A stretch of DNA of 64,000 bases from Verpa conica (Eukaryota > Ascomycota > Pezizomycetes > Pezizales > Morchellaceae). The notes under the pieces are model-generated. The model was not told the DNA's origin and searched no databases. It saw only the letters and a program-made list of their open reading frames with translations. The stretch spans positions 1,240,001-1,304,000 of the forward strand of contig JAUFSD010000004.1 of NCBI GenBank assembly GCA_033030425.1, written 5' to 3'. Every line of letters begins with the position of its first letter. Position 1 is the first letter of the stretch. This document shows positions 57,270 through 64,000 of the stretch, in pieces. The position numbers and the translations under genes were made by a program.

Positions 57270-57468
57270 GCCTCTGACATTTTCCCCAGAGTGTCAGGAC
57301 GTTTACTAGAGAGCACCAGATGCGTCAGGAGCCTCTGACGCTTTCAGCAGAGCGTCAGGAGCTTCTGACGCCTCACAGTAGCGTCATATTTGGCCAATTG
57401 CCAAATGTGGTATCTCTAGCGTCCCGTGCAACAGTTGCTCCTGACGCAATCTTGCAGGTTTCCTGATG
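57270..57468 (-). mobile_element. M2: end fragment of an M-type element
   Basis: The reverse of the M1 left end: …GCAACAGTTGCTCCTGACGC…TTGCAGGTTTCCTGATG, ending at 57468 with one change (GCTGATG to CCTGATG). It contains the same GCGTCAGGAGC/GCTTCTGACGC palindromes. Truncated by the LTR fragment. Confidence 0.6.
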
Positions 57469-57772
57469 TATATAAACTAGAAAATGTACATAGTAAAATA
57501 AATCCATTTTTGAAGACTCCGAACCGTGACTACCAGCGTGACTACTAGTGTAACTAGCAAAGCCCTTCCAGAGACGGCTATAGAGTCCCTTGACGTTTCC
57601 TGACACCTCCAGAGTCGACTATAGGAGCCTCTGGGGCTCTCCTGAAAGCTCTGACAGCTAGCCGAGCGTCTCTGAGACAAACTCCGTCTCCTGATCGTCG
57701 AATTCCACCAACTGTATCCTAAGCCTCAGATGCATCTGATGCATCTGAAAGAAACCTTCAAGTTTGCTGATG
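57469..57772 (+). mobile_element. S3: right part of an S-type element
   Basis: Matches S1 from TATATAAACTAGAAAATG onward, and keeps the natural end CCTTCAAGTTTGCTGATG at 57772 that S1 has lost. Confidence 0.6.
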
Positions 57773-57986
57773 TTGGCGGGATTGTTGTCAAGAAGGTGAA
57801 CGGCTACCTTTCATTATACTTATTTATAATTGCTAATCTAAGAATTGTATAGGCTCTTATCATTGTGAAACTCAATAGTACATATACGTCTATTCATAGT
57901 TTGAGGTACTGATCCTTAGTCTTTTTTGGCCTCATTTATATAGGCCGCCACCAAGGCCTTAAGCTTACTGAGCATGAGTTAGCTAT

Positions 57987-60287
57987 GGAATTGTCCTGTC
58001 TTGTGCCCAGCCTTCTTGTGATTGGTAGTAAATATAACCTATACTACCATCCCAATAATTGGCGCCAAGTTCAATAAAGGCTGGGCACGAGACAGGGAAT
58101 TGTCTTCTTTGGGACACCCCATCGGGGTGGGGACTTCAAAAGTCTAGGGGAAATTGCTTCATCTATCGCAGAGGTCTCACTTAAAAGTCCAGGGAACAAT
58201 CTCGTAGAATCCCTTAGAGAAGACTCTCTGTTTGCCAATATTACAGCACAATACTTCCGGCACCAGCTCGGGGACTACAGGGTGGTAACCTTTTTTGAGA
58301 CGCGTTGCTCTCAGGGGTCTTCTAAGCGGGTGCATTAACCTAAAAATCTTTCGCTGAGTTATATATTTAATTGAAATTTGTATAGATCGTCGATAAAAAG
58401 TCGGCTACGCTTAAACTCCCTGGATCGAGAGAAATTCAAATCGCTTTAGATGCTGATCACATAGAGTTATGCAAATTTGACGACTGTCACCATGACGACT
58501 ACGAGCAAGTAGGGAACATTCTTGGATTGGCCGAGCAAGTATTAGAGGATGTAATGGAGCACTCTAAAAAAACAGGTAAATTATACCTAGGGCTTTTGTG
58601 TCATATATAAGAGTAACAAACTAACAAGTCACTATATTTAGTAGTACACTCATGCTCAGGGAACAAGATTTTCTCATTACCGGACCTCCTTCATCGTCAC
58701 TTTACTGGTCGAGCAAAAGAACTCCGAGAGTTAGATTTGATGTTAGAAAAATCACCCCTGTGTTCTAAACGTGTGGCAATATTCGGTATGCCTGGAGTTG
58801 GGAAAAGTCAGATGTCTTTTAAATTCGCGCATGAGAACAAACATCAGTATACAAGCATCTTCTATGTTCAAGCAACAAACAGAGAGCAACTTCTCGGGGA
58901 CTTCGAGAAAACATACGGCCTCCTCTATTTGGGGGAACGATCCCCTTCAGAACAAGACCAGAACCTTAAGATAGAAAGGGTCAAACAATGGCTCATAAAC
59001 AGCTCTGACTGGCTTCTTGTGCTTAACAATGTAAAACACACTAGTGTTGTAAAAGAGTTCCTTCCCACAGCTGGTGCTGGTACTGGTGCTATTATCTTTA
59101 CTACTCGTAGTGAAAAAATAGCCCGGGATCTTGGTCTGACCGGGAAACTTGAGCTCTATCCTATGGATGAATCCGAGGGGATTGAACTGGTACTCAAAAT
59201 CTCCGAGTTTAGCGCACCAACATCAGAGCAAGAATCCCTAACATTAGAACTTCACCGTGAACTCAGTGGTCTGCCACTCGCACTCGAACAATTTGTAAGC
59301 TCAAACAAGCTTATTTCAAACGATTACAAACAGAGAGGGTTAAAACTCTTAAACGATTACCAGGAAACTAATTAGATAGCCCCTCAACTTGTTATTCCAT
59401 GTTCATTCTTGCTGTCCGGGATATCACGCCTACGGCAGTCATACTTCTTAAGCTCATCACACACTTTGATCATCAAAACTTGCCCCTAAGTCTTTTATAC
59501 GATGGCCAGTCAGCTTTAATAAGATTCCTCGCAACAGTGGACACAATTTTTTGTAAAGAGATTGCGCAATTGTTACAGGATCTATTCTTGGAGGAGGATG
59601 AAATTGAAACCGCGGTTTCATCTCTTCATAGCTCTGCTCTTATTCGAAGGAACGAAGAAGGTATCTGGATGCATGGTCTATTTCGGGATTTCAGCAAAGA
59701 CCTTATACTTTACTCAGAGAAGGAGCTCCTTACGACTTCCGTGATTGTCTTGGTCGACAGTGTATTCCCACGTAAAACCTACAACCCTCAAACATGAGTG
59801 CCTACAAGATACTAGCTCCACATCTCGTTATTTCTCTCGAATGGGCAAAAGAATTAACTTTAGAATCGAGAATTTTACTCGACGCCGCACGGCGCCTAGC
59901 AAGTTACCTTGATGACGTAGCACGGTATCCGGACGCATTTCAGTGGTTTTCTTTGCTGTTGGCTGGGCAGGAAAGCTTCTTAGGAAAGGGGCACCCTGAT
60001 ACTCTCGCCACGGTCCACAGCGTAGCTATTGTACTCCATAACCAAGGGAAGTATGAGATGGCTTTAGAATGGTGCAATCAAGCACTAGAAGGGGGGGGAA
60101 TACTCTAGGAAAAGAACACCCTGATACTCTCGCCACGGTCAACAACATAGCTCTTATACTCTACGGCCAAGGGAAGTATGAGATGGCTTTGGAGTGGTAC
60201 AATCGAGCACTGGAAGGGTGGGGAAAGGTTCTAGGAAAGGAGAACCCTAAAACACTTTATGTAGCTGGTTTTGTTAGTACCTTATAA
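57987..60287 (+). pseudogene. Fungal NLR-like STAND gene relic: serine-hydrolase-like, NB-ARC and TPR domains
   Basis: Coding blocks 58096-58329, 58386-58575 and 58642-59375 join in frame through introns of 56 and 66 nt. First domain: GIVFFGTPHRGG, then IVDKKSATLKLPG and DADHIELCKF, the lipase/serine-esterase-like N-terminal domain of many fungal NLRs; the upstream part with the nucleophile Ser is not found. NB-ARC: FTGRAKELREL, Walker A GMPGVGKSQ, LLVLNNV where Walker B usually has Asp, GAIIFTTRS, and LSGLPLALEQ. Winged-helix-like region 59399-59797. TPR repeats of 42 residues start HPDTLATV and contain GKYEMALEW. Defects: MITE in domain 1, a stop at 59375, one missing base at about 59795 (TGAGT where TGGAGT would continue the reading), and a G-run of eight (60091-60098) where nine keep frame. 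Such proteins act in non-self recognition in fungi; this copy is almost surely dead. Confidence 0.75.
57996..58095 (+). mobile_element. 100-bp MITE inside the NLR hydrolase domain
   Basis: Arms of 19 bp with one mismatch: CTGTCTTGTGCCCAGCCTT at the left, and its complement (with C for T at position 7) at the right. GGAATTGTC is repeated exactly on both sides (57987-57995 and 58096-58104), a 9-bp duplication. Mutator-like elements usually make 9-11 bp, so that superfamily is the best guess. Removing it restores SYGIVFFGTPHRGG in the host gene. Confidence 0.8.
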
Positions 60288-62102
60288 AAAAGGGAAGAAA
60301 AAGAAAAAGAGAAGACCAGGATCTTAGAGTAGCACCACAGGTATTGGTTAAGCGGGGAAAGACTTGAGAGACACTTTGATATTCTTCATAAGGCGGTAGT
60401 TATACCTAGTAGCTAAGGATGGCACAAGGGAATGCCGGGCCTGTATGATAGAGCCTTGTATTTAGGGAACGGAGCTCGCTACTATGTTGGAAGTTGTTAC
60501 TTGGTTTTACGATTTACAGATCAAGTCAGAAGGCTATAGTAGTACTATGGGGTACCAGGCATTTCTTTTACGGCGCTTCGTAGCTTATGTGTTTCTTAGA
60601 ATTTGGTTCTCATTTTGCAACTATGACAGCTAAGTCAGGGTAAAATTTAGGGTTCAAGTTTAATTTCTATCATTTTTTGAATGGTCAAAATTTCTAGGGC
60701 ACTTACTCGGGAATTTTTTGTTAACCCCAAATGAATAAAGCAGGAGGAACCGAAACATATATACGTACTCGACCCCAATCTCCAGACTTACCCCAGAAGT
60801 AAACCCAAACCTAGGGTCCATTTTCAACCCAACCCGTAGTTAAATGAATTCCTTAAACCACTAAAATATCAAGATCTCATAATCCGGACTATCTATGCCT
60901 CTAACTAGTATTGTTGAATTCGTAAGAATAGGACCAACGATTTATAATCGAACAACCCCGGAAAACCTAATGAATTCGAATACTTACTAGCCCTAGCTTG
61001 AAATTTGTTTTGTAGATAATATAAGATAATATAAAGAACGCCTATTTAAAGTAATACCTAAATAACGAGAATAAGTTTTATCTACGTATTATAGTTTTTG
61101 GTGTGAATCATAAAAGATCACTCGAATACTCTACCTAATTAAATGTTGTATTGAATGAATGAATGAATTTATCATTAAGTTAAATGTTGTATTGAGTATT
61201 AGGGTCTTAGGTCTTTTAGTACCTATGTAGCTAGCAGCGACGTGGTTTAGAACTACATACATATGTCATAACTTAGTATAATTAACCCCTCCTACTTCTT
61301 AAAACTATCAGAAATTCATGCACCCACTCCGGGAATGGGGGCTGTCCTAAAATTTATAATTAACTAGACCCCCATTGGTCTAGGGGATAGGTATTAATGT
61401 GTCTTAGTTACTATACGAGGATACATAAGATAAAAGACTTTACTAGTGGGTAGTAAGATCATCTAGCTTGAGAAGACTATCCCGGTGACTAGAACCTAGA
61501 AACTCTTGAGAATTGAACGTGTATATTCACAGAAAAATTATCCACTGATCTCGCCAACGCGTGTAAAGCTTAAATACCACTCCAAATAGTTAAATACTGA
61601 CTTAACTAACCTGCTTCTTATAGAATAGCCAACAACCTATATTGCAACACATGAGTCTCCTATAACGAGTAACCAAATACAGAACTCGGCTCTTGTGGGG
61701 AAAAGGTAGAAGCTGCCTATATGGATGTCATCTTAAGGGAGCTTTTTGTAATTGAGACTTTCCAGAAAGTCAAGAAAACCCAAACCAGAAATATCTAGTG
61801 CTTTTCGGGGGCTGGTCTGAAAACGATTGTCTAATTCACTTAACATATCACTTTCTACTGACACTAGATTGAAAGTACTACACAGGGCAAGAGACAAGCG
61901 TGACGAAGCAGCCATATTCCAGTTTGAATCAACGAAAGGATGTCCGCTCGCTATGATACATTAAAATGAAATCCCTTGTATCACTCCCAATCCTCTTTTA
62001 TTTTCAGCGAGCCTGCAAGCTCACCTCCCCCAATTCCATAAATCTGCCCCCCTTTCATTATTCACGCTCTCTAACTCATACACACACGATACCACCCCAT
62101 AC
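60288..62102. other. Intergenic, AT-rich
   Basis: No gene recognised. AATG repeats lie at 61153-61168. The small minus ORF at 61733-61915 has no recognised domain. Confidence 0.45.
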
Positions 62103-62831
62103 TTAATCACCCGAAGCACAGCCCCTGCATCCACAACTCACACACTCGACAGTCTGCTGCTCAGTACCAAGTCGTGCCTTAGGTACCCGACAAATACAGG
62201 TCGCGTTAAAGTTATTTTCCTTTGCCTGTATGCACCGAAGACAACACAGCTTCTCATACCCCTGTTTCTTCCTAATCCCCCCATATACATTAGATTCCAA
62301 CGTATACAAAACCATGAAACGCGAGGGAGGGCACTGTTTTCTTACCATTTCGCTATGAGGTTAGAATCAGCATACCCGTTCTTTAGCAACCAGGTGTAGA
62401 GCTCTTTCGAGATGGCTTCTTTGTTGTAGTATAGATCGTAAACATATCTCGAACCTGTATTGGAATCTAGTTAGCTTCATATATAGCGTAGGGAGTGGAG
62501 GCGCTCACGTTGATGCGATATCTTGAAGATCTCCCAGGTGGCTTCGTTCTTTCGTTTTCCTTCATGAGGCGCGTTTCCGGCTACAGTAACGTGATTGTTG
62601 CAATATTAGTCTAGATTCTTTTCGTCTCACTGACCTGCAGCGAAATAGATGTGGGCATGAGCACACGGGTAGAGAAAAAAGAACTAGAGCAGGGGCGGAA
62701 AATCGCAAGTAGATAGGGGAGAGTAACTTACCATCCTTCATCTTATTGGCGAACTCGAGGAGTGTATCCTCAAGATCGTCGAAGCCATCTGGAGGTGGTT
62801 TCTGGGTCCTGCTGGTTCTGATGGGAGGCAT
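62103..62831 (-). CDS. BUD31: Pre-mRNA splicing factor BUD31/Cwc14 (149 aa, four exons)
   Basis: Exons 62732-62831, 62509-62580, 62346-62454 and 62103-62271 (minus; 450 nt, phases agree, introns GT-AG). The joined protein reads [17 protein letters not shown] at the start, [28 protein letters not shown] and [21 protein letters not shown] in the middle, and CICRVPKA…[10 protein letters not shown] at the end. The Cys-rich half forms the zinc-binding fold of the family. BUD31 belongs to the Prp19-associated core of the active spliceosome in the nucleus. The length is typical. FES1 lies 292 bases upstream on the same strand. Confidence 0.92.
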
Positions 62832-63123
62832 AGTCGTAAATGTTGGGTATCGGGGGTGATGGAGCTCGAGTTGTGGCGGTATGAGGTCGGGTTAGAGAGG
62901 TGTCACCGGCAAAGAGCCTCAACTTTACATTTGTGCGGCCGTAACATGACGCAGCGGCCAAGAAAAAAAGTTAGGGCGCCAAAGATTGGCTGGAGATCGA
63001 TGATTATTCAGATATAGTTAATTCTATTTCTGTTTCTTGTTCATAGATATCTATCATATATACATTAAAAATAGAGAAGAAAAAAATGAAAGAAAAATAA
63101 AAACACTGTTTATTATTTCAGAC

Positions 63124-63820
63124 CTATACATTGGTCGTCCCCTTTACCGTTTGCCTTAGTTTCTGTATCAGCGTATCAATAGCCTCCATATCTTCTTCCT
63201 TAACATCCTTGTTTGGTGCAAGCTCCTCTGGGAGCAGCTCAAGTGCCTCTTTCAGTGATGGGCCGTTATTTCGGATCTGGCTACTAAGTGCATACACAGC
63301 TTTAGACCTAACCTTCTCTTCGGGGTCTTTCAATATCAGTTCGACGATTTTTGGGACACCACCGTGCTTGTGCATGGCCTCCTGGGATTTTGGGTTGTTT
63401 TGGACGGCGGTCCCGCAGCACCAGGCGGCCATAAAGCGGAGTTGAAATTCAGGTGCAGAGAGCTGAGAGAGCAACGGAGGCCACAGCCTGAGATTATCTA
63501 TGTTGTTTGCATTATCGAGGTTCTCGACGAGCATCTCGAAATTGTCGAAGGCAGTCTCTTTGTCGGAGAGGGGTACCTCGGGGTCGAGGACTGCCGCAAT
63601 AGATTCTTTCATCACAGTCGAGTCATCTTTCACGTTGCCAAAGAGTTTAGCGAGAAGGGCTGGATCCTGATATTATAAATTTATTAGCTTGGGGGTACGT
63701 GGACAATAATGAATAAAGAAAGTATATGTAGTGACGTACCAGCTCGGTTCTCTTTTCTTCAGGTGCGCCCGGCACTGAGTTCTCGATGCCCCAAGAGAGG
63801 AGCTTTGACATATCCGACAT
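63124..63820 (-). CDS. FES1: Hsp70 nucleotide exchange factor Fes1 (207 aa, two exons)
   Basis: Exon 1 63740-63820 (MSDMSKLLSWGIENSVPG), exon 2 63124-63666, with a 73-nt intron (GTACGT…CAG). The product is an armadillo-type helical repeat protein: AFDNFEMLVENLDNANNIDNLRLWPPL, FMAAWCCGTAVQNNPKSQEAM, and KVRSKAVYALSSQIRNN. The family releases ADP from cytosolic Hsp70 and aids degradation of misfolded proteins. The N-terminal SWGIENS segment is the signature of fungal and animal Fes1/HspBP1 members. Length is usual and no defect was seen. Confidence 0.92.
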
Positions 63821-64000
63821 GGTGATGTGATGATGAGTAAAGGTTTGTGTTGGGTTAATACCGGAGTCTACTAAGGTAGATGAGCTTTGTTGGAATAGAC
63901 TTCAAAGAGGAGGAGGAGGCGGCGGACAGTCTTGCGCCCTTTACTGGAGGGATAATGTGGTGTTTTATCAAAGTTTTCTGGAATGCGAAGAAGGTGATGG
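63821..64000. other. FES1 upstream region
   Basis: Contains the leader and part of the promoter of FES1. A GGAGGAGGAGGCGGCGG stretch lies near 63907-63923. No further feature. Confidence 0.4.

Noticed and set aside
61733..61915. 60-aa minus ORF as a gene near BUD31
   Set aside because: No domain and no neighbouring exon with splice signals that extends it.

Overview
The window reads as nuclear DNA of a filamentous ascomycete (Pezizomycotina; I do not go finer). The evidence is short spliceosomal introns (about 50-85 nt, CTNAC/TACTAAT-like branch points), fungal housekeeping genes, a fungal NLR-type STAND relic, and Tad-like LINEs whose nonsense codons look like RIP. No tRNA, rRNA or CRISPR was found.

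Layout. 1-34.2 kb is mostly transposon sediment around two host genes: a small cysteine-rich secreted protein (15.0-15.6 kb, minus, three exons) and a MIPC-synthase-like glycosyltransferase (17.5-18.7 kb, plus, four exons). 35.1-46.2 kb is the ordinary gene block: HIS3 (minus, three exons), an AzgA-type purine permease (plus, seven exons, two of them microexons of 15 and 13 nt) and a forkhead transcription factor without an FHA domain (plus). 48.7-58 kb is again repeat-rich. 58-60.3 kb holds a decayed hydrolase-NB-ARC-TPR gene with a 100-bp MITE inside its first domain. 62.1-63.8 kb holds the splicing factor BUD31/Cwc14 (minus, four exons) and the Hsp70 nucleotide exchange factor FES1 (minus, two exons).

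Mobile DNA. The centrepiece is a Plavaka-like (CACTA-related) DNA transposon. Its transposase (4770-7799) looks broken by a TAG but is continuous if a 60-nt intron with a TACTAAT branch point is removed. Its right end (…GCTGATG, 8112) is shared by at least eight other pieces in the window (called R, S/E and M here) that have no transposase and are filled with expanded tandem repeats. Two of these copies sit inside other repeats, so the unoccupied target can be read from paralogous copies; both comparisons give CATCAGC…GCTGATG ends and a 2-bp target duplication. A second, unrelated 1.25-kb family (called T; ends TGTRACG…CGTYACA, 5-bp duplication in the one readable case) occurs in five copies. 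It takes part in a deep nest between 25.4 and 33.1 kb: LINE / solo LTR / second LINE, beside T / T / R.

Also present are the 5' end of an LTR retrotransposon with a possible self-priming site (window start), a LINE with only ORF1, Tc1- and pogo-type relics, and two tiny MITEs. The housekeeping genes are functionally unrelated. The interest lies in the transposon family, its non-autonomous derivatives, the small secreted protein and the NLR relic.
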